Positions 19,011 through 30,634 are shown, counted from the stretch's first letter. The stretch: DNA of 64,000 nt from Pseudomonas sp. PSE14 (GCF_029203285.1 NZ_CP115669.1:5208001-5272000), one strand, 5' to 3'. Made by a program: numbers and translations. The notes: a model not told the origin generated them from the sequence alone.

Positions 19011-20135
19011 TCAGCAGTCGCCGGGCATTTCGCTGATCCAGCGGTTGAGCATTTCCAGCCCCTCGCGATGCACGAGACCGCGCCCCAGCTCGGGCATCAT
19101 GTCACCGGGCTTGTCGCTGCCGACGCGGTAGCTGAGCACGGATTTCTCCGGGCTACCGGGATGGATGTCCTCCAGCCGGCCGCCGGTGCCGCCGCCCGCC
19201 GCCACCGGTGGTTTGCAGACACCGTAGGCAATGGAGACCGGCGTGTGCGGATCGAGGTACAGCCCGGAGGTACGCGCCGCACCTTTCGGGTTGTGGCAGT
19301 GCGAGCAGTTGGCATCGAGGTAGCTGCGTGCCTGTTTTTCCAGGGTTTCGCCCGCGCGCGGGTGGCCCCACAGCGCATTCTGCGGCACCTGCGCCAGCGC
19401 CGGCAGGCCCTTGAGGAAGCCGCGCGCCTGCCAGTGCTGCAGTTGGTTGTCGCTGCCTTCGGCATAGGCGAAGTCCTTGTTCAGGTGGCGCGCCTTGGGC
19501 CCCAGTGGCGCGATGCCGGCGCCCTTCTGCTCGGCGTGACATTCGGAGCACTGGTTGGCATCCGGGACCATGTAGCTGAAGGCGACCTTCCGGTTGCCTT
19601 CGCCGGTGAGCTCCAGCGATTGAGTGTCGCCCGCCAGCTCCAGGCGCGCCTCGCGCTGCTCCTTGTCCCAGACGTAGGGCAGCGCCGTCCAGCCGTCCTT
19701 CTGCCGCACCAGCACGCGGGTTTCCACCAGGCGGACCTTGTCCAGCTCCAGGCCGGCCTTGGGATCACGGTCGTCCTGGCTGTTCTGCAGCAGGTTGCCC
19801 CGGGCGTCCTTGGGGTAATAGAAGGTCTTGGTCAGCACGGTGCCGACGGGATAGTCGAAGCGGTCCTCGGCGTACTGCGCGGCCTGCCCGTCCGGCATCC
19901 AGATAGTGCGCAGCTTGTGCGCGTAGTCGGTGAACAGCGGCGTATTCAGGTCGTAGGGCAGTACCTCGGCGGCCAGCGTCAGATGACCGTCCGCCAGGTG
20001 CAGCATGCCCCAGCCACTGAGTTTCTCCGGGTAATCGTCGCCCTCGGGCTGATAGCGCGGCTTGCTCTCCTGCCCGCACCCGGCCAGTCCAACGGCCAGG
20101 GCGAGCGACAACAGGAACGAAGCGTGTCCGGTCAT
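19011..20135 (-). CDS. Diheme c-type cytochrome lipoprotein paired with a beta-helix protein (HNE_0200/SO2930 family)
   Basis: A 374-aa exported lipoprotein with lipobox LAGC (Cys20). Two CxxCH heme c sites are present, CSECH at 196-200 and CSHCH at 277-281, with a likely distal Met in GDMMPELG (about 344-351). The N-terminal half has no recognised domain. The ATG at 20135 overlaps the stop of the beta-helix gene (ATGA), so the two are coupled; an upstream extension is rejected because it lacks the signal peptide. This family is known to occur regularly as a two-gene pair with the beta-helix family, and the pair's role is unknown. Electron transfer at the cell envelope is inferred from the hemes. 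Confidence 0.88.
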   Translation of the reverse strand: MTGHASFLLSLALAVGLAGCGQESKPRYQPEGDDYPEKLSGWGMLHLADGHLTLAAEVLPYDLNTPLFTDYAHKLRTIWMPDGQAAQYAEDRFDYPVGTVLTKTFYYPKDARGNLLQNSQDDRDPKAGLELDKVRLVETRVLVRQKDGWTALPYVWDKEQREARLELAGDTQSLELTGEGNRKVAFSYMVPDANQCSECHAEQKGAGIAPLGPKARHLNKDFAYAEGSDNQLQHWQARGFLKGLPALAQVPQNALWGHPRAGETLEKQARSYLDANCSHCHNPKGAARTSGLYLDPHTPVSIAYGVCKPPVAAGGGTGGRLEDIHPGSPEKSVLSYRVGSDKPGDMMPELGRGLVHREGLEMLNRWISEMPGDC

Positions 20136-21379
20136 GCCTTGCCGCCCTTCTCGCCGAGGCCGGCCTGCTCGATCTTCGGCAGCGGCTTGAGCTTGCACTG
20201 GTGCACGCTCATGTCGGTGCTGATGTTCTTGTAGCCGTTAGGCCCGTCGACGTTGACGATGCCGGCGTTGCCGTTGTCGATGCAGATCGACAGCGCCTCG
20301 GGGAGCTTGCCATCGACCAGTTTCTGCTGGTTGAAGTAGCCGTCCCAGAGGATGTCCGGCAGGCGCCCGTTGAGGCCGAACTTGGCGACCTTCAGCGCCT
20401 TGAGCTCCATGTGGTCGGGGCTGTCGCCGCCGGGACCGAAGGTGTTGCCGTGGATGTAGATGCCTTCGGGATAGGGGTCGAAGTTCGGCTGAGTGGCCTT
20501 GTCCGAATAATTGGTGCTGAAGTAGCTGCTGATGATGACGTTGGCGGTTTTGTGGTTGCCGATCTTGTTGTCGAAGATCTCCACGTCGTCGTTGGAGTTC
20601 ACCACCACGCCCGAGCCCGCCGGCACGCTGGCCACCGGAGTGCCCTTGTGGCCGAAGTTGTCGTGGTTGTTGCCCTGCACGTCGTTGTTGAAGACGCGGG
20701 TGCCGCGCCCCGGCTGCTGCAGGTTGGGCATGTTGAAGACGAGGATGCCGCCGGTGTTGTCGGTGGCGACGTTGTCGTAGACGTCGGCGCCGATGGTGTT
20801 CTCGATCTCGATGCCGGCGACGTTGCGCTCGGCGCGGTTGTTGCGCACCACCACGTTGCGCGACTGGCCGACGTAGATGCCGGAGTCGGAGGCGCCGATG
20901 GCGACGTTGCCTTCGAGCAGGGTGTTCTCGGTCTGCACCGGGTAGATGCCGTAGCCGCCGTTATCGGTGGAAGCGCCGTTGGTCCACTCGGTGCGAATGT
21001 TGCGGATGACGATGTTCTTGCCGCCGATGACCTTAAGACCGTCACCCTTGGTGTCCTCGATGGCGAGGTTCTCCAGGGTGAAGTCGGAGGCGTCGACGAA
21101 CAGCCCTTCGGCGCCGGCCTTCTGGTTCTTGAAGCTCAGGATGGTCTTGTCCATGCCGGCGCCGCGGATGGTCACGCCGTCCACCTTCAGGCTGAGGCTG
21201 CGGTCGAGGTGGTAGGTCCCCGCCGGGATGTCGATGACGTCGCCGGCCTTGGCCTTGATCAAGCGCGCCTGCAGGTCCTTCTGGAAATCGGCGCTAACGG
21301 CGGCGGTGGGTTTGTCGCCTTCGCCGCAGGCAGCCAGGGCAACGGAGACGGCGATCAGGGACAAGCAGGCGAGACGCAT
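20132..21379 (-). CDS. Parallel beta-helix repeat lipoprotein (partner of the diheme cytochrome)
   Basis: A 415-aa predicted lipoprotein (lipobox LAAC, Cys18). An N-terminal segment (AGDVIDIPAGTYHL) opens a right-handed parallel beta-helix made of repeated turns such as GIYVGQSRNVVVRNNRAER, GIEIENTIGADVYDN and GILVFNMPN, resembling NosD/pectate-lyase-like folds. I chose the ATG at 21379 (GGAG 7 bases upstream) over a GTG at 21388. It is the first gene of a two-gene operon. The fold suggests polysaccharide or surface binding, or copper chaperoning as in NosD, but no catalytic residues could be named. Confidence 0.87.
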   Translation of the reverse strand: MRLACLSLIAVSVALAACGEGDKPTAAVSADFQKDLQARLIKAKAGDVIDIPAGTYHLDRSLSLKVDGVTIRGAGMDKTILSFKNQKAGAEGLFVDASDFTLENLAIEDTKGDGLKVIGGKNIVIRNIRTEWTNGASTDNGGYGIYPVQTENTLLEGNVAIGASDSGIYVGQSRNVVVRNNRAERNVAGIEIENTIGADVYDNVATDNTGGILVFNMPNLQQPGRGTRVFNNDVQGNNHDNFGHKGTPVASVPAGSGVVVNSNDDVEIFDNKIGNHKTANVIISSYFSTNYSDKATQPNFDPYPEGIYIHGNTFGPGGDSPDHMELKALKVAKFGLNGRLPDILWDGYFNQQKLVDGKLPEALSICIDNGNAGIVNVDGPNGYKNISTDMSVHQCKLKPLPKIEQAGLGEKGGKA

Positions 21380-21457
21380 GGCGGGCACTCCGGTCTTGTT
21401 CTTATGATTCTGGAACTATAGTGCCAAGTAATTTCCATGGATAGCCCCGGAGAACAG

Positions 21458-21478
21458 AAAACCCGCGCCATTCGCGGG
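21458..21478 (-). terminator. Terminator hairpin downstream of ygiQ (distal)
   Basis: CCCGCG (21462-21467) and CGCGGG (21473-21478) form a stem with loop CCATT. On the minus strand it is followed by TTTTCTG. It lies in the 190-bp gap between ygiQ and the beta-helix gene. Confidence 0.65.
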
Positions 21479-21513
21479 CTGCAGAGCTCCAACCGGTTGG
21501 CCACCCCCGAAAT

Positions 21514-21543
21514 AGACAGGCCCCGCAAATGCGGGGCCTGTCT
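21514..21543. terminator. 13-bp perfect hairpin just after ygiQ
   Basis: AGACAGGCCCCGC (21514-21526) and its exact complement (21531-21543) flank a 4-base loop AAAT, 26 bp beyond the ygiQ stop. Only a short T-poor tail follows, so it may act with the distal hairpin as a tandem terminator or as a 3'-end stabiliser. Confidence 0.6.
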
Positions 21544-21569
21544 GAATTACGCGCAGGGGTATCGATGCG

Positions 21570-23825
<2,256 letters not shown>

Positions 23826-24023
23826 CACGGGCACCGGGGTATCTCGAAATAGGTATCGCGGAAAAACGCGGGCGCGGAATATAGCACAAAAAGTGTACAA
23901 ATCCGACCGGTGAACTCAGATTTAACCGGTGTTCGGTCGCCTGCCAGTGCCATCATCTGGCTATACTCCAGCCACTATCCGCAGTAGGTGCCGGGATACC
24001 CCGAGGCACAGGGAGTGCGCGTC

Positions 24024-25895
24024 GTGCGTCATGTTTTCATGCTGGTGCTCGCATTGCTGGTCGGCCAGGCCGCTGCAGTCGAGCTGGATTCAAAGGCCAG
24101 TGGCACCTGGCTCAACGGCAGCCTGGAACTCCTCGAGGATCGCAGCGGCGGGATGCCGTTCGACGAGGTGCAGCGCAGCCATGACTTCATCCCGGCCAAC
24201 GGCCGCACCAGCGTTGGCCAGAGCTCCAGCGCCTGGTGGCTGCGCCTGGACCTCGACCGCCGGCAGACGCCGCCCGGCGGCTGGTGGCTGGAAGTGGACG
24301 CGGTCAACCTCAAGGACCTGCGCCTGTACCTGCCCGATGAGCAGGGGCACTACGTCGAGCGCCTCTCCGGCGAATCGGTACCCTTCTCCGTCGGCCGCGA
24401 CCGCGGCTATCGCCGCCCGGTGTTCCAGTTGCCCGAGGGCGCCGGACCGCTGCGGCTCTACCTGCGCACCTATGACCCCGCCGGCAACTCCTTCCCGCTG
24501 CGCGTCTGGTCACTGGACGACCTGCAGGACCACCGCGCCGACACCAACCTGTTCCTCGGCGTGGTCTACGGCCTGATCGCCGCCCTGCTGCTGTACAACC
24601 TGTTCATCCTGCTGACCCTGCACGACCGCGCCTATCTCTGGTACGTGCTGACCACCGCCGCGGCTCTACTGTTCAGCCTCGGCATGACCGGCCACGGCTT
24701 CAAGTACCTCTGGCCCGAACATGCAGTGCCCTGGTGGCTGGACCGCATCACCCTGCCGTCGCTGTGGGGGCTGTGCGTGCACCGATTCACCATCACCCTG
24801 CTGCAGACCCGCCGGCACGTGCGCTGGGCGCACCATCTGTTGAACCTGAACTGCGGGCTGTACCTGCTCACCATCCTCCTCGGTGCGCTGCAGTTGCGCG
24901 GCGTCGCCAGCTGGATGCTGGTGGTGATCACCCTCATCGGCGTGCCGGCAGCTCTGGGCGCAGCGCTGACCCGCTGGCGTCAAGGCTCCCTGCCCGCCTT
25001 CCTGTACCTGCTCGGTTTCGGCCTGGTGCTCGGCAGCGTGAGCATCTCGGTGATGCGCGCCCTGGCGGTGGTACAGCCACAGCCGATCACCACCTACATC
25101 TTCCCGATCGCCGTCGCCATGGAGTCGGTGCTCTTCTCCTTCGCCCTCACCTCGCGCATTCGCAGCCTCAAGCGCGAGCGTGCGCAGGCCGTGGAGCAGG
25201 CCAACCGGGAAAAGAACGCGCGCCTCTCCATGGTGCAGAGCGCACAGCAGGACCTGGCAAAGGCCGTCGCCGAACGCACCGCCGAGCTGACCCAGAGCAA
25301 CCAGTTGCTGCGTGAGCGCGAGGCCCAGCTACAGCACGCGGCGCACTACGATCCACTGACCGGCCTGCCCAACCGCCGCTTCCTGGTCGAGCACGCCGAG
25401 CAGGCGCTGGCGCGCGCCCAGCAGAACGGCGAAACCCTGGCGCTGATGCTGATCGACCTCGACCACTTCAAGCCGATCAACGACACCCATGGCCACGATG
25501 CCGGCGACTTCATGCTGCAGAACGTCGGGCACCGCCTGCGTCAGTGCGTACGCGCCAGCGATTGTGTGGCGCGGCTGGGCGGCGATGAATTCGCCGCGCT
25601 GATCACCGGCCCGGATGCCGAAGGCCATGCCCGCGAGATCGCCACCCGCCTGCTCAACGAGTTGTCGCGCCCGGTGCATTTCGACGCCCTCGAACTGCGC
25701 GTCACCCCCAGCATCGGCGTGGCCATCTACCCCAGCCACGCGATGCAGTTCAGCAAGCTGTACAAGGCCGCCGACCAGGCGCTGTATGACGTGAAGGGCA
25801 ACGGCCGGGCGAGCTACGCCATCGCCAACGACAGCACTAGCGAAGGCAGCGAACTCTGGCAGGACGGCAGCAAGACCCCGGAAAGCAGTACCTGA
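24024..25895 (+). CDS. nicD: 7TMR-DISM membrane-bound diguanylate cyclase (NicD-like)
   Basis: A 623-aa protein. A signal peptide (RHVFMLVLALLVGQAAA) is followed by a periplasmic DISMED2-type carbohydrate-binding-like domain (to about residue 165), seven membrane helices (about 175-370), a coiled coil, and a C-terminal GGDEF domain with intact active site RLGGDEFAAL at about 519-528. It should make c-di-GMP from two GTP in response to an outside signal; the PAO1 positional counterpart NicD is tied to nutrient-induced biofilm dispersion. I chose GTG at 24024 with GGGAG 8 bases upstream; an ATG at 23988 would add 12 residues. Its stop directly abuts the convergent alr stop. Confidence 0.87.
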   Translation: MRHVFMLVLALLVGQAAAVELDSKASGTWLNGSLELLEDRSGGMPFDEVQRSHDFIPANGRTSVGQSSSAWWLRLDLDRRQTPPGGWWLEVDAVNLKDLRLYLPDEQGHYVERLSGESVPFSVGRDRGYRRPVFQLPEGAGPLRLYLRTYDPAGNSFPLRVWSLDDLQDHRADTNLFLGVVYGLIAALLLYNLFILLTLHDRAYLWYVLTTAAALLFSLGMTGHGFKYLWPEHAVPWWLDRITLPSLWGLCVHRFTITLLQTRRHVRWAHHLLNLNCGLYLLTILLGALQLRGVASWMLVVITLIGVPAALGAALTRWRQGSLPAFLYLLGFGLVLGSVSISVMRALAVVQPQPITTYIFPIAVAMESVLFSFALTSRIRSLKRERAQAVEQANREKNARLSMVQSAQQDLAKAVAERTAELTQSNQLLREREAQLQHAAHYDPLTGLPNRRFLVEHAEQALARAQQNGETLALMLIDLDHFKPINDTHGHDAGDFMLQNVGHRLRQCVRASDCVARLGGDEFAALITGPDAEGHAREIATRLLNELSRPVHFDALELRVTPSIGVAIYPSHAMQFSKLYKAADQALYDVKGNGRASYAIANDSTSEGSELWQDGSKTPESST

Positions 25896-26972
25896 TCAGT
25901 TCCTGTAGCGACGCGGGACGCGGGCGGTGACCTTGGTCAGCAGCTCGTAACCGATGGTCCCGGCGTGGCTCGCCACCTCGTCCACCGGAAGGTTCGCGCC
26001 CCACAGTTCGACCGGGTCGCCGACCGCGGCATGGGGCAGATCGGTGAGGTCAACGGCCAGCATGTCCATCGACACCCGCCCTGCCAGCGGCACCCGCCGC
26101 CCACCCACCAGCACCGGTGTTCCGCTCGGCGCATGGCGCGGATAGCCGTCGGCGTAACCACAGCTCACCGTACCAATACGCGACGGCCGCTGCGCCACCC
26201 AGGCGGCGCCATAACCGACACTTTCCCCAACCGGCACCTCGCGCACCGCGATCAACTGCGCTTCCAGGCTCATCACCGGGCGCAGGCCCAGCTCGGCCGC
26301 GCCGATGTCGGCGAACGGCGTGGCGCCGTAGAGCATGATGCCGGGGCGAATCCAGTCCATGTGGGCGGCGGGAATGGTCAGCACGGCTGCCGAGTTGGCC
26401 AATGAACGCTGATCGAAATCCAGGTCGAGCACGCTGAGGAAGCAGGCCACCTGGTCTTCGGTCAGCTCATCGCCGCGCAGGTCGGCGTTGGCGAAGTGGC
26501 TCATCAGGTTCAGCTCGGCCACCTGCGTGGCCTGGCGCAGGCGCGGATGCCAGTCGCGCAGTGCCTCGGGCGAGAAGCCCAGGCGGTGCATGCCCGAATC
26601 CAGCTTCATCCAGACGTTCAGCGCGCTCGGCAATTGCGCGGCGAGCAGCGCCTGGGCCTGCTCCGGCCCCTGTACGGCCACATCCAGGCGCAGTTGCGCG
26701 GCGATCAGATACTCGTTCGGCTCGAAGCAGCCTTCCAGCAGCAGGATGCGGGCATCGGCGTGCAGCGCGCGCACCTCCGCGGCCTCCTCCAGGCAGGCCA
26801 CGGCAAAGCCGTCGGCCTCGCCATGCAGACTGCTGACCACTTCCCGCGCGCCATGCCCGTAGGCATTGGCCTTGACCACCGCGAACGCCTGGCGGCCCGG
26901 TGCACAGCGCTTGGCCAGGGCATAGTTGTGGCGGATGGCGGAAAGATCGACGGTGGCGACGAGCGGACGCAT
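25896..26972 (-). CDS. alr: Alanine racemase
   Basis: A 358-aa PLP enzyme interconverting L- and D-alanine for peptidoglycan synthesis. The PLP lysine is Lys34 in VVKANAYGHG, and the second catalytic base is the Tyr in ESVGYGAAW at about residue 252. The TIM-barrel plus C-terminal beta-domain (RVSMDMLAVDLTDLP) is complete. The start MRPLVATVDLSAIRHNY at 26972 is preferred to an upstream GTG/ATG extension. It lies between dnaB (hairpin in the gap) and nicD, whose stop codon touches its own. The sequence appears to diverge from the PAO1 alr protein I recall. Confidence 0.95.
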   Translation of the reverse strand: MRPLVATVDLSAIRHNYALAKRCAPGRQAFAVVKANAYGHGAREVVSSLHGEADGFAVACLEEAAEVRALHADARILLLEGCFEPNEYLIAAQLRLDVAVQGPEQAQALLAAQLPSALNVWMKLDSGMHRLGFSPEALRDWHPRLRQATQVAELNLMSHFANADLRGDELTEDQVACFLSVLDLDFDQRSLANSAAVLTIPAAHMDWIRPGIMLYGATPFADIGAAELGLRPVMSLEAQLIAVREVPVGESVGYGAAWVAQRPSRIGTVSCGYADGYPRHAPSGTPVLVGGRRVPLAGRVSMDMLAVDLTDLPHAAVGDPVELWGANLPVDEVASHAGTIGYELLTKVTARVPRRYRN

Positions 26973-26993
26973 GGCTGCGGGTCCTGAAACGAA

Positions 26994-27019
26994 ACGGGCG
27001 CCCATTTTAAGGCGCCCGT
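26994..27019 (-). terminator. Hairpin between dnaB and alr
   Basis: ACGGGCGCC (26994-27002) and GGCGCCCGT (27011-27019) form a 9-bp stem. On the minus strand TTTCGTTTC follows. It is a weak intrinsic terminator or attenuator after dnaB, just before the alr start. Confidence 0.55.
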
Positions 27020-27042
27020 CGGTCACGCGAAATGCGGCAGTA

Positions 27043-28437
27043 TCACTCGTCTTCGAAGTTGTACATGCCGGGCGCGAGGTTCTCGAAGCGGCTGTAGCGA
27101 CCGAGGAAGGCCACGCGCACGGTGCCGATGGGGCCGTTACGCTGCTTGCCGATGATGATTTCGGCCACGCCCTTGAACTCGGTCTCCGGGTGATACACCT
27201 CGTCGCGGTAGACGAACATGATCACGTCGGCGTCCTGCTCGATCGCTCCGGATTCACGCAGGTCGGAGTTCACCGGGCGCTTGTTGGGGCGCTGTTCCAG
27301 CGAGCGGTTGAGCTGGGAGAGCGCCACAACCGGGCAGTTGAACTCCTTCGCCAGCGCCTTGAGCGAGCGGGAAATCTCGGAAATCTCGTTGGTCCGGTTG
27401 TCGCCGGCGGAGCCGGGAATCTGCATCAGCTGCAGGTAGTCGACCATGATCAGGCCGATCTCGCCGTGTTCGCGGGCCAGGCGGCGGGTACGCGCGCGCA
27501 TTTCCGAGGGTGAGATACCGGCGGTGTCGTCGATGAACAGCTTGCGATCGTTGAGCAGGTTCACCGCCGAAGTCAGGCGCGGCCAATCCTCGTCGTCCAG
27601 CTTGCCGGAACGGACCTTGGTCTGGTCGATGCGGCCGAGCGAGGCGAGCATACGCATCACGATGGAGTCGGAGGGCATTTCCAGGGAGTACACCAGGATC
27701 GCCTTGTCGCTGCGCATCAGGGCGTTCTCCACCAGGTTCATGGCGAAGGTGGTCTTGCCCATGGACGGACGGCCGGCGACGATCACCAGGTCCGCCGGCT
27801 GCAGGCCGCTGGTCTTTTCATCGAGGTCGGTGAAGCCGGTGGAAATCCCGGTCAGCGCCTCGGTGGTGTTGAACAGGTGGTCGATGCGGTCGATGGTCTT
27901 GACCAGGATGTCGCTGATCCCCACCGGGCCGCCGGTCTTGGGCCGCGCTTCGGCGATCTCGAAGATCCTGCGCTCGGCTTCGTCGAGCACCTCGTTGGCG
28001 CTGCGTCCTTCCGGGTTGAAGGCGCTGTCGGCGATGTCGCTGCTGATGCCGATCAGCTGCCGCAGGGTGGCGCGCTCGCGAATGATGTTCGCGTAGGCCT
28101 TGATGTTCGCCACCGAGGGCGTGTTCTTCGCCAGCTCTGCGAGGTAGGCAAGGCCACCCACCTGGGACAGCTGCCCCTCGCGTTCGAGCATCTCGGAGAG
28201 GGTCACCACGTCGATCGGCTGGTTGCCTTCGGCGAGCTTGTAGACGGCACGGAAGATCAGGCGATGGTCATGGCGATAGAAGTCGCCATCGGACACCGCG
28301 TCGGAGACGCGCTCCCATGCGTTGTTGTCGAGCATCAGGCCGCCCAGCACCGCCTGTTCGGCTTCGATCGAGTGCGGCGGCACCTTGAGGGAAGCGGTCT
28401 GCAGGTCGTATTGCTCGGGGACGGTGATGTCGTTCAT
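27043..28437 (-). CDS. dnaB: Replicative DNA helicase DnaB
   Basis: A 464-aa hexameric 5'-3' helicase that unwinds the replication fork and recruits primase. The N-terminal DnaB_N domain (HSIEAEQAVLGGLMLDNNAW) is followed by a RecA-type domain with Walker A GRPSMGKTT at about residues 221-229 and Walker B IGLIMVDYLQLMQI. The H4/arginine-finger region near the C-terminus is intact. There is no intein, which some bacterial dnaB genes carry. Separated from rplI by a strong terminator, so it has its own promoter within 28438-28464. Confidence 0.98.
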   Translation of the reverse strand: MNDITVPEQYDLQTASLKVPPHSIEAEQAVLGGLMLDNNAWERVSDAVSDGDFYRHDHRLIFRAVYKLAEGNQPIDVVTLSEMLEREGQLSQVGGLAYLAELAKNTPSVANIKAYANIIRERATLRQLIGISSDIADSAFNPEGRSANEVLDEAERRIFEIAEARPKTGGPVGISDILVKTIDRIDHLFNTTEALTGISTGFTDLDEKTSGLQPADLVIVAGRPSMGKTTFAMNLVENALMRSDKAILVYSLEMPSDSIVMRMLASLGRIDQTKVRSGKLDDEDWPRLTSAVNLLNDRKLFIDDTAGISPSEMRARTRRLAREHGEIGLIMVDYLQLMQIPGSAGDNRTNEISEISRSLKALAKEFNCPVVALSQLNRSLEQRPNKRPVNSDLRESGAIEQDADVIMFVYRDEVYHPETEFKGVAEIIIGKQRNGPIGTVRVAFLGRYSRFENLAPGMYNFEDE

Positions 28438-28465
28438 GGGCTCTTCGTGTTGAGTGAAACGGCGG

Positions 28466-28505
28466 AAAAAACAAAGGGCACGGACCGAGGATCGGCACCG
28501 TGCCC
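28466..28505 (-). terminator. Rho-independent terminator of the rpsF-rplI operon
   Basis: GGGCACGG (28476-28483) pairs with CCGTGCCC (28498-28505), with an inner CCGA/TCGG pairing. On the minus strand TTTGTTTTTT follows. It sits 59 bp after the rplI stop and separates the ribosomal cluster from dnaB. Confidence 0.88.
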
Positions 28506-28564
28506 ATTGTTAGCGGACAGCTTCACACAGGCAAGCCGTGCGAATCGTCCTAGCGACGGATCGC

Positions 28565-29011
28565 TTACTCGGCGACTACAACCACGTGCAGGGTTGCATC
28601 AACGTCGGTGTGCAGTTGCACTTCGATGTTGTATTCGCCAACAGCGCGCAGGGCGCCGTCGGGCAGGCGAACTTCGCTCTTTTCCAGCGGGTAGCCGGCA
28701 GCCGAAACGGCTTCGGCGATGTCGCGGGTGCCGATCGAACCGAACAGCTTGCCTTCGTCGCCAGCGTGGGCGCCGATGGTCACGATCAGTTCGGCCAGTT
28801 GGGCAGCACGGGCTTCAGCAGCGGCTTTCTTCTCAGCAGCAGCTTTTTCCAGCTCTGCGCGGCGCTCTTCGAAAGCAGCGACGTTGGCAGCGGTGGCAGC
28901 GGTGGCTTTGCCCTGCGGCAGCAGGTAGTTACGGGCGTAACCGCCCTTTACGTTCAGCTTGTCGCCCAGGTTGCCCAGTTTGGCGATCTTTTCCAGCAGG
29001 ATGACTTCCAT
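28565..29011 (-). CDS. rplI: 50S ribosomal protein L9
   Basis: A 148-aa L9. The N-terminal rRNA-binding domain ([20 protein letters not shown], with [13 protein letters not shown]) is joined by a long central helix (residues about 45-75) to the C-terminal domain. Standard length. It is the last gene of the rpsF-rpsR-membrane protein-rplI cluster, 21 bp after the preceding gene. Confidence 0.98.
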   Translation of the reverse strand: MEVILLEKIAKLGNLGDKLNVKGGYARNYLLPQGKATAATAANVAAFEERRAELEKAAAEKKAAAEARAAQLAELIVTIGAHAGDEGKLFGSIGTRDIAEAVSAAGYPLEKSEVRLPDGALRAVGEYNIEVQLHTDVDATLHVVVVAE

Positions 29012-29032
29012 TTGAGTCTTACCTCTTAACTT

Positions 29033-29902
29033 TTAACCTTCACCGTTCGCAGCTTTCTGGCGCTTCGCCAGACGACCGCGAAAATCAAACAGACTGTCGA
29101 CCACGGCGACAAGACAGATCACATTGCCCAGTACGAATACCAGCAGGTACAGCGGTGCCAGCCAGAAGCCCGGAAGCTTCTTCAGCGCGACCAGCCCGTG
29201 GCCCAGTGCGATTCCGGCAAACAGCAGCGGAATCATGCACAGCGGCGCCAGCATGGTGGCCGCGGGACCTGCGAAGGGCAGTGCCACAACGCCGACCAGC
29301 AGCGCGATAGCCGTGCCCGGCGACAGGCGCAGTGCGCGGAACTCGCGGCCAAACCCTTCCGGGTTGTACAGCACTGCCTGCCAATAACGCGCCAGCATCA
29401 GGCACATCAGGCTGATCGTCTGCAGCGAGGCTGCCATCAGGCCGGTGATGGTCGGAACCATCTCCGCCTGCAGGGCGGCCAACTGTTCCGGCGAAAGCTT
29501 GGCTTCGGCCAGAATCTGCGGCAGTGCCTTGCCGAACGCATCGGCAAGAGCAGCGACCAACCCGGCCGACACCGTGCTGAGCAGCAGCACGAACACCGCA
29601 CCGAGCACAACGCTCGCCAGCATCACCTGGTTCCAGGACACCTTGCTGCGCAGAACCTGCGCCAGCACGGCACTACCCACCAGAACCAGACTCACGCTGG
29701 GGTCACCCAGGTACCACCAGGCCAGTGCCGGAAGCAGCGCCCAGCCCAGGATGCCAAAGGCATCGCCGGCGCCACGGCGCAACAGCACCAGACTGCCTGC
29801 TGCGGCACCGAGCCAGAACAACGGCTGCAGTACCGCGGCTGCGACGACCACCAGGGTCGCCTGCATGCGGCCTCGCATGACAAATTCAGCCAATGCGCGC
29901 AT
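29033..29902 (-). CDS. Conserved membrane protein between rpsR and rplI (DUF2232-like)
   Basis: A 289-aa integral membrane protein with about seven or eight hydrophobic segments and a short basic tail (FDFRGRLAKRQKA). It sits between rpsR and rplI exactly where pseudomonads carry a conserved membrane protein (PA4933 position); DUF2232-type proteins occupy comparable places in other bacteria. No catalytic motif is visible. Co-transcription with ribosomal proteins suggests growth-linked expression. Function unknown. Confidence 0.85.
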   Translation of the reverse strand: MRALAEFVMRGRMQATLVVVAAAVLQPLFWLGAAAGSLVLLRRGAGDAFGILGWALLPALAWWYLGDPSVSLVLVGSAVLAQVLRSKVSWNQVMLASVVLGAVFVLLLSTVSAGLVAALADAFGKALPQILAEAKLSPEQLAALQAEMVPTITGLMAASLQTISLMCLMLARYWQAVLYNPEGFGREFRALRLSPGTAIALLVGVVALPFAGPAATMLAPLCMIPLLFAGIALGHGLVALKKLPGFWLAPLYLLVFVLGNVICLVAVVDSLFDFRGRLAKRQKAANGEG

Positions 29903-29936
29903 GCGATCTATCCATCAATCCCTGTCGACTGCCCGA

Positions 29937-30167
29937 TCAACGGCCGTGGCTGTCGGTGTAGGGAAGCAGGGCCAGGTAGCGGGCGCGCTTGATAGCGGTG
30001 GCCAGCTGACGCTGGTACTTGGCCTTGGTGCCGGTGATGCGGCTCGGAACGATCTTGCCGGTTTCGGAAACGTAGGCCTTCAGGGTGTTGAGATCCTTGT
30101 AATCGATCTCTTTCACGCCTTCAGCGGTGAAACGGCAGAACTTACGACGACGGAAGAAACGTGCCAT
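29937..30167 (-). CDS. rpsR: 30S ribosomal protein S18
   Basis: A 76-aa S18: an N-terminal basic [13 protein letters not shown] followed by [19 protein letters not shown], then [20 protein letters not shown]. Typical length. It binds S6 on the small-subunit platform, which explains the neighbouring rpsF. It lies 29 bp after rpsF. Confidence 0.98.
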   Translation of the reverse strand: MARFFRRRKFCRFTAEGVKEIDYKDLNTLKAYVSETGKIVPSRITGTKAKYQRQLATAIKRARYLALLPYTDSHGR

Positions 30168-30196
30168 GTGTGTGGCTCCTCAATACTGGTCCGGGA

Positions 30197-30613
30197 TTAC
30201 TCGTCAGCGCTGTCGCGGCTATCTTCGCCGTCAGCGGACTCGCCCTCGTTCGATTCGGGACGCTCACGGCGCTCACGGCGCTCGTTGCGGCTCTCTTCGG
30301 CCTTCAGCATTTCGGACTGGCCGGTAACGGCTTCGTCGCGACGGATGACCATGTTACGGATCACGGCGTCGTTGTAGCGGAAGTTGTCTTCCAGCTCTGC
30401 CAGGGCCTTGGCGGTGCACTCGACGTTCATCAGAACGTAGTGAGCCTTGTGCACGTTGTTGATGGCGTAAGCCAGCTGACGACGGCCCCAGTCTTCCAGA
30501 CGGTGGACTTTGCCGCCGTCTTCTTCGATGGCCTTGGTGTAACGCTCGACCATGCCACCGACTTGTTCGCTCTGGTCCGGGTGAACCAGGAACACGATTT
30601 CGTAATGACGCAT
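30197..30613 (-). CDS. rpsF: 30S ribosomal protein S6
   Basis: A 138-aa S6. The core ([40 protein letters not shown]) is followed by an acidic C-terminal tail rich in Glu ([17 protein letters not shown]), the region where S6 of gamma-proteobacteria is modified by RimK with added glutamates. First gene of the operon. GGAG lies before the ATG, and a leader hairpin could mediate S6:S18 feedback. Confidence 0.98.
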   Translation of the reverse strand: MRHYEIVFLVHPDQSEQVGGMVERYTKAIEEDGGKVHRLEDWGRRQLAYAINNVHKAHYVLMNVECTAKALAELEDNFRYNDAVIRNMVIRRDEAVTGQSEMLKAEESRNERRERRERPESNEGESADGEDSRDSADE

Positions 30614-30634
30614 AAATGCTCCTTACGGATTGCA

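Noticed and set aside
19011-20198. Start of the diheme cytochrome at 20198
   Set aside because: The extra 21 residues are Arg/Gln-rich, overlap the beta-helix gene and would bury the lipoprotein signal. The ATG at 20135 is coupled to the upstream stop.
23941-23967. TATACT as the nicD promoter -10
   Set aside because: No acceptable -35 at 16-18 bp and no extended -10.
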